64,000 bases of DNA, from NCBI RefSeq assembly GCF_013394795.1, contig NZ_JABXYU010000004.1, forward strand, positions 344,675 to 408,674. The letters run 5' to 3'. The notes beneath the pieces were generated by a model that made no database searches, was not told the origin of the DNA, and saw only the letters and a list, made by a program, of their open reading frames with translations. This stretch comes from Leptotrichia sp. oral taxon 223. GTDB lineage: Bacteria > Fusobacteriota > Fusobacteriia > Fusobacteriales > Leptotrichiaceae. The position numbers were made by a program, and so were the translations under genes. Each line of letters begins with the position of its first letter. Position 1 is the stretch's first letter. Positions 44,622-53,253 of the stretch are shown here, piece after piece.

Positions 44622-45020
44622 CTATCTTTTTGAAAATTGTGGGCTTCTTCTTGCTTTCTTTTTCCCGTATTTTTTTCTTTCAACCATTCTTGAATCTCTT
44701 GTTAAGAATCCTGCTTCTTTTAAAGCTCCTCTTAATTCAGCGTCAGCTACTAATAAAGCTCTTGAAACACCGTGTCTGATTGCTCCTGCTTGCCCTGTGT
44801 TTCCTCCACCGATTACATTAACTTTTACTCCGTATTTGTTTAAAGTATCTGTCAATTCTAATGGTTGTTCTACTATTTTAGCCAAGATTTCTCTTCCACC
44901 AAAATATTCTCTCATATCTTTTCCATTTATTGTTACTCCAGTTTCACCTGGTACTAATCTTACTCTTGCTACTGAAGTTTTTCTTCTTCCAGTTCCTAAA
45001 TATTGAATTTTTTCTGCCAC
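44622..45020 (-). CDS. rpsI: 30S ribosomal protein S9
   Basis: 132 residues, complete. The family markers are [16 protein letters not shown], the central [23 protein letters not shown], and the C-terminal basic tail [14 protein letters not shown] that reaches the decoding centre. It follows rplM by 13 bases, the usual pair. Confidence 0.98.
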   Translation of the reverse strand: MAEKIQYLGTGRRKTSVARVRLVPGETGVTINGKDMREYFGGREILAKIVEQPLELTDTLNKYGVKVNVIGGGNTGQAGAIRHGVSRALLVADAELRGALKEAGFLTRDSRMVERKKYGKKKARRSPQFSKR

Positions 45021-45033
45021 GAAAATTTACCTC

Positions 45034-45468
45034 CTATAACTCTATTCTTTCTGGTTTTTGCGCTGTATGCGTATGTTCTGTTCCTGTGAATAATCTCAAT
45101 CTGTTAATCATTTGGCTTCCTAATTTGTTCTTAGGCAACATTCTTTCTACAGCTTTTCTGATTACTTCAGTAGGTTGTTTTTGTAACATTTCTTCTAAAT
45201 TTCTTACTTTCAATCCACCTGGATATCCACTATGTCTGTAATATTTCTTGTCTAATAATTTATTCCCCGTTACAGCAATTTTATCAGCGTTTAATACGAT
45301 AACAAAATCTCCTCCGTCAACGTGCGGTGTGTAGCTTGGCTTATGTTTACCCATTAATCTAACTGCGATTTCAGTAGCTAGTTTTCCAAGCACTTTTCCT
45401 TCTGCGTCTATCTCATACCAGTTTCTTACAACTTCTTCTTTTTTTTGCATTACAGTGTATTTACTCAC
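45034..45468 (-). CDS. rplM: 50S ribosomal protein L13
   Basis: 144 residues, complete. RNWYEIDAEGKVLGKLATEIA, LMGKHKPSYTPHVDGGDFVIVLNA and KLFTGTEHTHTAQKPE-like ending identify it. First gene of the rplM-rpsI operon with GGAGG before the start. Confidence 0.98.
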   Translation of the reverse strand: MSKYTVMQKKEEVVRNWYEIDAEGKVLGKLATEIAVRLMGKHKPSYTPHVDGGDFVIVLNADKIAVTGNKLLDKKYYRHSGYPGGLKVRNLEEMLQKQPTEVIRKAVERMLPKNKLGSQMINRLRLFTGTEHTHTAQKPERIEL

Positions 45469-45477
45469 TTTGTTTCC

Positions 45478-45535
45478 TCCTGTTTTTATTCTCTATTTTA
45501 TAGAATAACGGTCCTTTGTGGGAAAGGCTCATATT
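45478..45535 (-). promoter_or_regulatory. Possible structured rplM leader
   Basis: Reading leftward, CCTTTCCCACAAAGG forms a small hairpin, then ATTCTATAAAATAGAGAAT forms a second directly upstream of the Shine-Dalgarno. L13 operons often have autoregulatory leaders. Match to a known L13 leader cannot be verified by eye. Confidence 0.35.
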
Positions 45536-45637
45536 AGTTAATTATATATTATTTCCTTTTACTTGTCAAGTGAATTTCCTTGATATTTTCATCTATCCTT
45601 AAAATTTTTCTATTTTTATAAATATTTCTTACAATTT

Positions 45638-45752
45638 ATACTAAATCCCGTTTAAAAATAAGAATTATATCTTAAATTATTTGAAAACATTAGGTTTATA
45701 TCCTTTATTAGAAAAGTTTGTAATAAATTCGTTATTTAAATAGGGTTTAGTA
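45638..45752. repeat. MITE-like element, copy A (115 bp)
   Basis: The ends are imperfect inverted repeats: ATACTAAATCCCGTTTAAAA and, on the other strand, ATACTAAACCCTATTTAAAT. The core has no reading frame. A related, partial copy in opposite orientation is at 52770-52862. Confidence 0.65.
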
Positions 45753-45770
45753 TTAATCTATATTTTTCTA

Positions 45771-46532
45771 TTATTTCAAAATTTTATAGAAATACTCATT
45801 TAATTCCTCCCAAGTATGTTTTTTATCATTTATTTTACTAATCGCTTCTTCTACTATTTCAAAGTTCTTTTCAATATATTCATTAAGAATTTCCACTTTT
45901 TCTGAATAATCCATTTCTGGCATTTTTATCTTCTTTCCTAATAATTTTTCTATTTCTACTTCTACTTTTATATTTTCCTCATTTTTTAATTCCTCGTCTA
46001 AAAGTTTTGAAAATTCCATTGGCGGACAAATATTTTTGTCAATTATCCATTTTGCAGCAAATAAAGAACGTAAGGCATAAAAATATTTTTTTGTTCTTAC
46101 TTTATCTCCTATTAAATGTTCACGATAGGTTGTTTTTGCCATATTCAAGTAATGGTACAAACTTTTTTTAGGAGAAAAATATTGCGGTAATAAATTTTTT
46201 AATTCTTCAAATTCTTCTGTTTTTTTATACACAATTGGAGAATTACACCATTCAAATAAAGTTGGATTTGTTTTATACAATAATTTTAATGTTTTTCTTA
46301 TATCCCAGCCGCTAATGTCCAGTGTTTCATCAAGCTGCCATTCTATTACATCCCGAATTTCATTAAGTTTCAAATATTCCTTAGTTTCCCTTACATAAAT
46401 AAATCTCACATCATAATCGCTATCTGGCGAAGCAAATCCCCAAGCACGACTTCCAGATTCCACAGCAAGAATAATTTTTATATTTTCCTTTTCTTCAATT
46501 TCTTTCAGTTTCTGCTCAATAATTTTATTCAT
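45771..46532 (-). CDS. RlaP/YcgL-like nucleotidyltransferase
   Basis: 253 residues. The DNA polymerase beta-type nucleotidyltransferase core is at the N-terminus: ESGSRAWGFASPDSDYDVRFIYV (GS...R..G...SD.D). The following helical part (YLKLNEIRDVIEW, TNPTLFEWCNSPIVY, YALRSLFAAKWI) matches the RlaP/YcgL family, which is linked to RNA repair. No RNA ligase gene is next to it, so its role here is open. It is convergent to the MITE-like element and divergent from the PTS operon. Confidence 0.8.
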   Translation of the reverse strand: MNKIIEQKLKEIEEKENIKIILAVESGSRAWGFASPDSDYDVRFIYVRETKEYLKLNEIRDVIEWQLDETLDISGWDIRKTLKLLYKTNPTLFEWCNSPIVYKKTEEFEELKNLLPQYFSPKKSLYHYLNMAKTTYREHLIGDKVRTKKYFYALRSLFAAKWIIDKNICPPMEFSKLLDEELKNEENIKVEVEIEKLLGKKIKMPEMDYSEKVEILNEYIEKNFEIVEEAISKINDKKHTWEELNEYFYKILK

Positions 46533-46630
46533 TCAATCTCTCCTCAAAATATTAAGATTAGTTGTTAAATATATTTAAATTATACCACAAAAAATAAAAT
46601 TCTAAATAAAAAAACAGAGGGTAACATTTT

Positions 46631-46646
46631 TTCAAATATATTTGAA
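46631..46646. promoter_or_regulatory. 16-bp palindrome upstream of the PTS operon
   Basis: TTCAAATATATTTGAA is a perfect palindrome 62 bases before the regulator start. It could be an operator. No other copy was noticed. Confidence 0.35.
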
Positions 46647-46708
46647 GTGTAATGTAAATTGATTATTTTAATTTATAGAGGTATCCTTATTATAGAAAGG
46701 TGAATATT

Positions 46709-48766
46709 ATGTTAAACTATAGGGAAACTGAAATATTAAATAACCTTATTAAAGGGGAAAAATATAATTTTAAATTAATATCTGAGAAATATGGAGTTTC
46801 AGACAGGGCGGCCAGATATTATATTAATAACATCGACAGCATTTTGCGGTTACTTGACTACAAAATTACTAAAAAGGCTAAAAATAGCATTTCTCTTGAC
46901 ACTAATCAGGATTTTAAAAATTTATTTGAGATTTTGGAAAAAATTCATAAATTATCTATGGAAGATAGGATAAGTATTTTAAAACTAATATTATTTTTTG
47001 ATGAAAAAGGGCTTAATATTACGAAAATATGTGAGGAGCTTGAAATTTCCAGAACGACAATAAAAAAAGATTTGAAATTAATGTCAAAAAAATTTAAAAT
47101 GCAGAAAATTGAGCTAGTTTATAAAAATGCTAATGGTTATCGCCTTAATGGTAACTTTCGGGACATTCTCATAAAAAAAATTGAACTTTTGGAGAAAATA
47201 TTTGACTCCCTTAATGATAAAAATTCTTCAAAAGTAGTAAAGGCACAGGTTTATCGTTATTTCTTCAAATATATCAAACAAAAAAATATTGAAAATACAA
47301 AAAAATTTATTGTAGAAATTGAAAAAGTGATGTTTTTAAATATAAATGAGGAAAGCTATAATAAAATATTTTCTTATGTGTTAATTTTATTAAATTTCGA
47401 GAAAATTTATGAAAACAGCAATGATTTGACTGCAAAGAAATTTTTAATTAATACGGAAGAATACAAAAAAATTGAAAAAATTTTAAAAAACATTTTGAAT
47501 AAAAATGAAATAAAGACTGAGATATTGATTGAAATAACAGATTTAATAATGGGGATAAATATAAACAGTTTAAAAAATAATTCGTTTGAAGACTGGATAA
47601 ACGAGGAACTGATTATAAAAAAAATGATTTCCAAAGTGAGCAAAATTGTAAAAACTGACTTGACACGTGATGAAATACTATATAACGGACTTTTATACCA
47701 TATAAAGCCTGCTATGTATAGAATAAAAAATAATATTCAAATTAAAAATTCGATTTTTCAGGAATTAATTTTAGAAAAAGATCCTATTTTGGATGTAGTA
47801 AATAAAGCTATAAAGGAAATTGAAGGACTTTTTGAAGTAAAGTTTCCAGAAGATGAAATTGCTCTTATGGGCTTTCATATAAAGGCTTCTATCGAAAGAA
47901 ACACTTCTGAAAAAACTAAAAAAGTAATTTTAATTTGTGGACTGGGTTATGGCAGTTCAAAGGTGCTTGAGCAGAGCCTCAAGGAAAATTATGACTTGGA
48001 TATTGTGGATGTTTTGCCATACTATCTGATTAAAACTTCAATGCCTAATTATAAAAATATTGATTTAATCTTGTCTACTATTGACTTGGAAGAAAACTAC
48101 GATATTCCTGTTGTAAAAATAAATCCATTGCTTAAAGAGGAAGATTTTATTCTTTTATCAAAATACGGAATACGAAAAAATATAACAAAAATTTCACTAA
48201 AACAGCTGATGGAAATAATAAAAAATAATACAACTATAATAGATAAAAGTAAACTTGTGAATGAACTAAAAAACAAATTTGAAAACAAAATTAATGATGA
48301 TTTATTAGAAGTTGGAATTATTTTAAAAAAAATGCTTAACAAAAACAATTTTCAGTTTATAAATAAAGTTAAAGATTGGAGAGAAGCGATAACTAAGGCA
48401 GGAAATATACTTGAAGAAAATGAAATTATACGACATGACTATATAAATGAAATGATAAAAATGATTGAAAAGCACGGCGCTTATATCATTATTGAAGAAG
48501 GGATTGCAATTCCGCACGCACCAATTTCAGAAAATGTATTAAAAACGGGGATTTCATTATTAGTTGTAAAAGAAAAAGTTCTATTTCCAAATGGAAAAGG
48601 CGCAAATATATTTTTAAGTTTTGCAACTGCCAACAAGACAAAGCATCTAGGCATTTTAAACGACTTATTTGAATTAATTACAAAATATAACTTTATTGAA
48701 AAAATCTCAAAAATAACTAAATATGAAGAATTAGAAGAATACTTCAGAAAGGAACTCATATGTTAG
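46709..48766 (+). CDS. PRD-containing PTS operon regulator with EIIB and EIIA domains (MtlR/LicR type)
   Basis: 685 residues. Two N-terminal helix-turn-helix units (KLISEKYGVSDRAARYYINNID; ICEELEISRTTIKKDLKLM) are followed by PRD modules (about 190-400), with His residues such as FHIKASIE. An EIIB-like domain has Cys410 (ILICGLGYGSSKVL), and the C-terminal EIIA domain has His603 (EGIAIPHAP). Such activators are tuned by phosphorylation from the PTS. ATG 46709 has AAAGGTG 6 bases upstream. It overlaps the EIIA gene by 7 bases and heads the operon. Confidence 0.9.
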   Translation: MLNYRETEILNNLIKGEKYNFKLISEKYGVSDRAARYYINNIDSILRLLDYKITKKAKNSISLDTNQDFKNLFEILEKIHKLSMEDRISILKLILFFDEKGLNITKICEELEISRTTIKKDLKLMSKKFKMQKIELVYKNANGYRLNGNFRDILIKKIELLEKIFDSLNDKNSSKVVKAQVYRYFFKYIKQKNIENTKKFIVEIEKVMFLNINEESYNKIFSYVLILLNFEKIYENSNDLTAKKFLINTEEYKKIEKILKNILNKNEIKTEILIEITDLIMGININSLKNNSFEDWINEELIIKKMISKVSKIVKTDLTRDEILYNGLLYHIKPAMYRIKNNIQIKNSIFQELILEKDPILDVVNKAIKEIEGLFEVKFPEDEIALMGFHIKASIERNTSEKTKKVILICGLGYGSSKVLEQSLKENYDLDIVDVLPYYLIKTSMPNYKNIDLILSTIDLEENYDIPVVKINPLLKEEDFILLSKYGIRKNITKISLKQLMEIIKNNTTIIDKSKLVNELKNKFENKINDDLLEVGIILKKMLNKNNFQFINKVKDWREAITKAGNILEENEIIRHDYINEMIKMIEKHGAYIIIEEGIAIPHAPISENVLKTGISLLVVKEKVLFPNGKGANIFLSFATANKTKHLGILNDLFELITKYNFIEKISKITKYEELEEYFRKELIC

Positions 48767-49191
48767 AAAAAATACTTGATGGCAACATTCAAATAATAGA
48801 TTCCGTAATTGACTGGAAAGAAAGTATCAAAATCGCAGGAAAACCTCTGCTACAAAAAAATATAATAACGGAAAATTATATAACAGCTATGATAGAAAGC
48901 ATTGAAAAACTAGGTTTTTACGTCATTTTAAGGGAAAACCTGGCAATGCCGCATGCAAGGCCCGAAGATGGTACATTGGGAACTGGAGTGAGCCTTTTAA
49001 AACTCAATAATCCAGTATATTATGGCGATTCTAAAGTACAGCTGGTATTTGTGCTGGCAACTAAGGATGCTGATAGTCATATGGAAATACTTATGAAGTT
49101 AGTTGAATTGTTTCAGGATGACGAAAGTATTGAAAAACTTATAATTTCACAAGATTATAAAGAAATAAGAGAAATTATAAAAAAATATTAA
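48760..49191 (+). CDS. PTS EIIA component (mannitol/ascorbate type)
   Basis: 143 residues. The phospho-acceptor is His65 (ENLAMPHARPEDG). It is of the PTS_EIIA_2 fold, like UlaC/SgaA, and its sequence is paralogous to the C-terminal domain of the regulator. It passes phosphate from HPr to the EIIB encoded next. Coupled to the regulator gene by overlap. Confidence 0.9.
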   Translation: MLEKILDGNIQIIDSVIDWKESIKIAGKPLLQKNIITENYITAMIESIEKLGFYVILRENLAMPHARPEDGTLGTGVSLLKLNNPVYYGDSKVQLVFVLATKDADSHMEILMKLVELFQDDESIEKLIISQDYKEIREIIKKY

Positions 49192-49225
49192 AAATAAAAT
49201 ATATAAAATTGAGGAGGAATGTATT

Positions 49226-49531
49226 ATGGCTAAATTAAAAATTTTATTCGTATGTGGTGCAGGATTAGGTAGTAGTTTTGCATGTCAAATGGCAGCTGAA
49301 GATGTATTAAACAAATTAGGGGTTACTGCAAATTTAGATCATAGTGATATATCTTCTGCAAGTTCAAGTAATGCAGATATTATAATTACTGCTAGTAATT
49401 TTGAAACACAGTTCAAAAAATTTTCAATAGATTCTGAAAAAACAAAAATAATATATTTAAAAAATATAATATCAAAAGAAGAAATTGAAAATAAATTAAC
49501 ACCCGTATTAAAAGAAAAACAAATTATTTAA
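49226..49531 (+). CDS. PTS EIIB component (ascorbate type)
   Basis: 101 residues with the phospho-cysteine P-loop ILFVCGAGLGSSFACQM (Cys10). It resembles UlaB/SgaB. AGGAGG precedes the ATG. Works between EIIA and the membrane EIIC. Confidence 0.9.
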   Translation: MAKLKILFVCGAGLGSSFACQMAAEDVLNKLGVTANLDHSDISSASSSNADIIITASNFETQFKKFSIDSEKTKIIYLKNIISKEEIENKLTPVLKEKQII

Positions 49532-49550
49532 CAAATAGGAGATGAGTCTT

Positions 49551-50840
49551 ATGGGATTTATTAATTTTATAATAAGTAATATTTTGACACAAGCAGCGAT
49601 AACAATTTCTCTAATAGCTATGTTAGGTTTGATATTGCAGAAAAAAAGTGTAGGACAAATAATTTCAGGAACACTAAAAACATTATTAGGATTTCAAGTG
49701 TTAGCAGCAGGTTCAGGGATAATAGTAGGAAGTTTAAATTATTTTGGAAAAATTTTTACAGAAGGTTTTCATATGCAAGGAATAATACCTTCTATTGAAG
49801 CAATTAATGGACAAGCTATGAATGAGCTGGGATTAGGTAGAGATATAGCATTAACATTTTTAGCAATATTTATTTTTAATATACTGATTGCACGATTTAC
49901 AAAATGGAAATATATATTTCTAACAGGACAGGCTATTTTATGGATGGCTACAATGACAACTGTTTTCGGTTATGCAGCTGGACTTAAAGGATTATTCTTA
50001 ATAATTTTAGGCGGATTAGTAGGAGGAATTTTTGCCGTAGCTATGCCTGCAATAGCACAACCAATTGTAGTTAAAATTACTGGCATGAAAGATATTGCAT
50101 TAGGACATTTCTGTACAATAGGATATTTATTTGAAGCAGGTGTTGCTTATATATTTGGTGAAAAAGGAGAAAATAAAAAATCTATAGAAGATATTAAACT
50201 GCCGACACATTTTGAATTTTTACAAGATACCTATTTATCAGTAATGGTTGTAATGGTTCCTCTTTATATAATAACAGTATTATTTGCAGGAGAAAAATTC
50301 GCTTCTGAATTATCTGGCGGGACAAATTATGTTATGTTTGCCTTTTTACAATCGATTCAATTTGTTGTAGGTGTTTATGTTTTATTATCAGGAGTAAGAT
50401 TATTACTTGGAGAAATTGTTCCAGCATTTAGAGGAATTGCTATGAAATTAGTTCCAGATGCAGTTCCAGCATTAGATTGTCCAGTTTTATTCCCATATAG
50501 CCCAAATGCAGTTATTTTAGGATTTATAACAACAACAATAGGTTCAATTATAGCAATGTTTGTTTTACCAACATTTGGACTAGCAATGATATTACCAGGA
50601 ATGTTGACTAATTTCTTTGCAGGAGGAACAGCAGGAATCTTTGGAAATACAACAGGTGGAAGAAGGGGTGCAATAATAGGTGGAATAGCTCATGGATTTT
50701 TCATAACTTTACTTCCTGCACTGCTAGTAACAGTATTCAATAAAATGGGATTTATAAATGCAACCGCAACGGATGTCGATACTGTAACAGCCGCTCTGTT
50801 ATACGCATGGATAATAGGCCCTATATTGAAAGTATTTTAA
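49551..50840 (+). CDS. PTS EIIC component, UlaA/SgaT type
   Basis: 429 residues, hydrophobic throughout with ~11 membrane segments. Typical pieces are ILTQAAITISLIAMLGLILQKKS, GTLKTLLGFQVLAAGSGII and the PDAVPALDCPVLFPYSPNAVILGF region of ascorbate-type permeases. ATG 49551 is preferred, GGAG being 9 bases upstream. Substrate may be ascorbate or another acidic or pentose-type sugar; the usual ula catabolic genes (ulaD, ulaG) are not beside it. Confidence 0.88.
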   Translation: MGFINFIISNILTQAAITISLIAMLGLILQKKSVGQIISGTLKTLLGFQVLAAGSGIIVGSLNYFGKIFTEGFHMQGIIPSIEAINGQAMNELGLGRDIALTFLAIFIFNILIARFTKWKYIFLTGQAILWMATMTTVFGYAAGLKGLFLIILGGLVGGIFAVAMPAIAQPIVVKITGMKDIALGHFCTIGYLFEAGVAYIFGEKGENKKSIEDIKLPTHFEFLQDTYLSVMVVMVPLYIITVLFAGEKFASELSGGTNYVMFAFLQSIQFVVGVYVLLSGVRLLLGEIVPAFRGIAMKLVPDAVPALDCPVLFPYSPNAVILGFITTTIGSIIAMFVLPTFGLAMILPGMLTNFFAGGTAGIFGNTTGGRRGAIIGGIAHGFFITLLPALLVTVFNKMGFINATATDVDTVTAALLYAWIIGPILKVF

Positions 50841-50857
50841 TAAAAAGGTGAGTTGTT

Positions 50858-51226
50858 ATGTTCAATTTTTTTAAGAAAAAAAATTTAAAAAAAGATTTTA
50901 AGAATACAAAAACGGAAAAAGAAAATATTATAATTAATGATAATACAATAAAAAAAGGGTTAGAAAATTTAGAAATTCAATTGAATCAAGGTAATCTTGA
51001 TGATGAGGATTTATCTAAAATATATCAAGAAAAAGCATTTTTATTAAAAAAAATAAATAAAATAGATGATTCTATAGAAAATTTAGAAAAAAGTTTAAAT
51101 TATCATAAAAATCTTGGAGAAGGATATAAAACTTTATTAAACCTTTATAATATGAAAAGGGCGGAAGCAGCTAAAAATGGTAATGATGAAATGCTTCAAC
51201 ATTGGTTAAAAAAATTGATGAAATGA
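50858..51226 (+). CDS. Small TPR-like protein of the PTS operon
   Basis: 122 residues. It begins with a basic stretch (MFNFFKKKNLKKDFKN), then helices with TPR spacing (LSKIYQEKAFLLKKINKIDDSIENLEKSLNYHKNLGEGYKTLLNLYNMKRAEA). It is unusual as a PTS operon member. It might be a scaffold or a regulator of the aldolase or kinase. Not recognised beyond the repeat pattern. Confidence 0.65.
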   Translation: MFNFFKKKNLKKDFKNTKTEKENIIINDNTIKKGLENLEIQLNQGNLDDEDLSKIYQEKAFLLKKINKIDDSIENLEKSLNYHKNLGEGYKTLLNLYNMKRAEAAKNGNDEMLQHWLKKLMK

Positions 51227-51279
51227 TGCAACTGTCCAAAGATATTACTAGAGGAAAATATTAATGAATGGAGGAAAAA

Positions 51280-52140
51280 ATGTATATAAATTTAAAAGAA
51301 GTAACACAAAAAGCTAAAGAACTTAATTACACAGTAGGAGCCTTTAACACTCATAATTTAGAAATGTTACCTGAAATGATAAGAGCTGCAAAAGAAAAAG
51401 GTGCTCCCATTATCATTCAAACAAGTGTAAGTACAGCTAAATACATAGGTTATAAAGTATTAGTTGAAGTATGTAAACTTTTGGCAGAAACAGAACTGGT
51501 GGATGTAACACTTCATTTGGATCATGCTAAAAATTTTGACGATATAAAAGAAGCTATTGATAACGGTTATTCTTCTGTGATGTTTGATGGTTCATCTTTA
51601 CCTTTTAAAGAAAATATTATGAAAACAGCTACTGTAGTTGAATATGCTCATGCACGAGGAGTATCTGTCGAAGGAGAACTTGGAATAATAGGAGGTACTG
51701 AAGATGGGCATTCAATAGATTCTGAAAAATATATGTACACAAAACCTGAAGATGCAGTAGAATTTATAAAACAAACAGGCGTAGATGCTCTTGCAGTTGC
51801 CATTGGAACTAATCATGGACAATATAAATCTAAAACAAATGTAAGATTAGATTTATTAAAAGAAATAAATAACGTTGTTGATGTCCCATTAGTTATTCAT
51901 GGTGGAACAGGAGTAAAAGAAGAAGATATTCCTGAATTAATCAATAACGGTATCAGAAAATTTAATGTTGGAACAGAATTACTGGTGGGATGGACAAAAA
52001 CTGCAAAAGAAAAATTTGGAGAAACTGCTTTAGACAATTCCTTAAGAAATAATATTATGCCCTGTAATGAAACTGTAAAAAATATTGTCAAACATAAAAT
52101 TGAAATATTTATGAATAAGAATCAACCAATTAGAATATAG
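51280..52140 (+). CDS. Class II aldolase (fructose/tagatose-bisphosphate type)
   Basis: 286 residues of the zinc-dependent class II family. Zinc ligands are in VTLHLDHAKNFDD, EGELGIIGG, and the VIHGGTGVKEEDI region, and NHGQYKS is seen. It cleaves a sugar bisphosphate (fructose, tagatose or similar). In this operon it should act on the product of the PTS sugar after further phosphorylation. ATG 51280 has GGAGG 5 bases upstream. An in-frame ATG at 51268 precedes that site. Confidence 0.92.
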   Translation: MYINLKEVTQKAKELNYTVGAFNTHNLEMLPEMIRAAKEKGAPIIIQTSVSTAKYIGYKVLVEVCKLLAETELVDVTLHLDHAKNFDDIKEAIDNGYSSVMFDGSSLPFKENIMKTATVVEYAHARGVSVEGELGIIGGTEDGHSIDSEKYMYTKPEDAVEFIKQTGVDALAVAIGTNHGQYKSKTNVRLDLLKEINNVVDVPLVIHGGTGVKEEDIPELINNGIRKFNVGTELLVGWTKTAKEKFGETALDNSLRNNIMPCNETVKNIVKHKIEIFMNKNQPIRI

Positions 52141-52149
52141 GTGGTTATC

Positions 52150-52770
52150 ATGAGTAAAAAAATTCTTATACTCGTTTCAGGATTTCCTGGAACTGGTAAA
52201 ACCTATTTATCAAATATTCTAATAAATAAAATAAAAAATTTAAATTATATTTCACCCGATGACTTAAAAGAAGAAATATATGACAAATATGGATTTAACA
52301 ATAATGATGAAAAAGAAAAATTAATTTTACAAATGTGGGAACAATATTTTGAATTAATGGAAATGAATATGAAAAATAAGAAAAATATTATTTCAGATTA
52401 TCCATTTAGTATAAAGCAGTATTCTAAAATAAAAAAATTATCAGAAAAATACAATTACAATGTTTTAACAGTTAGATTGCTAGCAGATATAAATATTTTA
52501 TTTGAAAGACAAAGAAAACGTGATATGTCATTAAATAGACATTTGGGACATTTAACAACATCATATCATAAAGGGCAAAAACAGGAACAACGCACAGAAG
52601 AAAATGGGCTACTTCTAACTTATGAAGAATTTTCCAAACGTTGTTCTGAAAGAGGATATGATAAATTTGTAATTGGTAAATTATTTGAACATGATGTTAC
52701 AACATATAATGATACAAAATATGATAAATTCATTGAGAAAATCATAAATTATATTGAAAATCTTAATTAA
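52150..52770 (+). CDS. P-loop kinase of unknown substrate
   Basis: 206 residues. Walker A GFPGTGKTYLS near the N-terminus and a lid-like helix with LFERQRKRDMSLNRH, similar to zeta toxin/shikimate-type or AAA_33 kinases. It is the last gene of the PTS operon, 9 bases after the aldolase. The simplest reading is a sugar (phosphate) kinase that makes the bisphosphate cleaved by the aldolase. This is an inference from position. The final stop at 52768-52770 touches the MITE-like copy B. Confidence 0.75.
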   Translation: MSKKILILVSGFPGTGKTYLSNILINKIKNLNYISPDDLKEEIYDKYGFNNNDEKEKLILQMWEQYFELMEMNMKNKKNIISDYPFSIKQYSKIKKLSEKYNYNVLTVRLLADINILFERQRKRDMSLNRHLGHLTTSYHKGQKQEQRTEENGLLLTYEEFSKRCSERGYDKFVIGKLFEHDVTTYNDTKYDKFIEKIINYIENLN

Positions 52771-52862
52771 TACTAAACCTCGTTTAAATAACGGATTTAT
52801 TATAAACTTTTTCAACAAAGGATAAAAACCTAGTATTTCCAAATAATTAAAATATTATTTTT
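52770..52862. repeat. MITE-like element, copy B (partial)
   Basis: The plus strand here (ATACTAAACCTCGTTTAAAT onward) matches the minus strand of 45638-45752 over ~90 bases. The second terminal repeat is not found, so this copy is truncated. It is inverted relative to copy A. Confidence 0.6.
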
Positions 52863-52872
52863 TAGTTTTAAT

Positions 52873-53010
52873 AGGTCGACGGAGCTTTTATTTTCAACTA
52901 CGACTGTCTAACGACTGGAAGGAGGAGTTTCGGAGTTGGGCAAATAAAAGTCGTAGTTTAGCCATAGGTATTGCGTAACAATCTTGCGCCGTAATTTTAA
53001 TTATCAGGGT
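52873..53010. other. Unexplained G+C-richer structured segment
   Basis: Between the PTS operon and rlmD there is a ~130-base island of visibly higher G+C. AACTACGACT (52896-52905) pairs with AGTCGTAGTT (52949-52958), and CTTTTATTT (52885-52893) also pairs with AAATAAAAG (52942-52950). No reading frame or known RNA is recognised. Further right, 53011-53139 holds a 17-base A run (53057-53073) and no gene. Confidence 0.4.
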
Positions 53011-53139
53011 AACCTTTTATTGCAAAATAAGGATTTGCGGCAATGAGCAATCCTGCAAAAAAAAAAAAAAAAACATAATAAAAATAGTAAAAACTGTTAT
53101 TAAACATTCGCTATTTAAATGGGAAATAGCATAAAATAA

Positions 53140-53190
53140 AAAATATCGATTTATTAAGTTAATATTTGTTAATAAGTCGATATTTTTTTG
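53140..53190. terminator. Long A/T hairpin, bidirectional terminator
   Basis: AATATCGATTTATTAA pairs with TTAATAAGTCGATATT with A- and T-runs on either side. It lies ~65 bases after the rlmD stop. Confidence 0.7.
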
Positions 53191-53253
53191 AATCATAAAT
53201 CTAATAAACATTCCACCATAAATCTAAATAAAAATCTCCTTTTTAAATCAAAA

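Noticed and set aside
53017..53211. 64-codon minus-strand frame through the A17 tract
   Set aside because: It depends on a homopolymer giving poly-Phe, has no family pattern and crosses the terminator hairpin.
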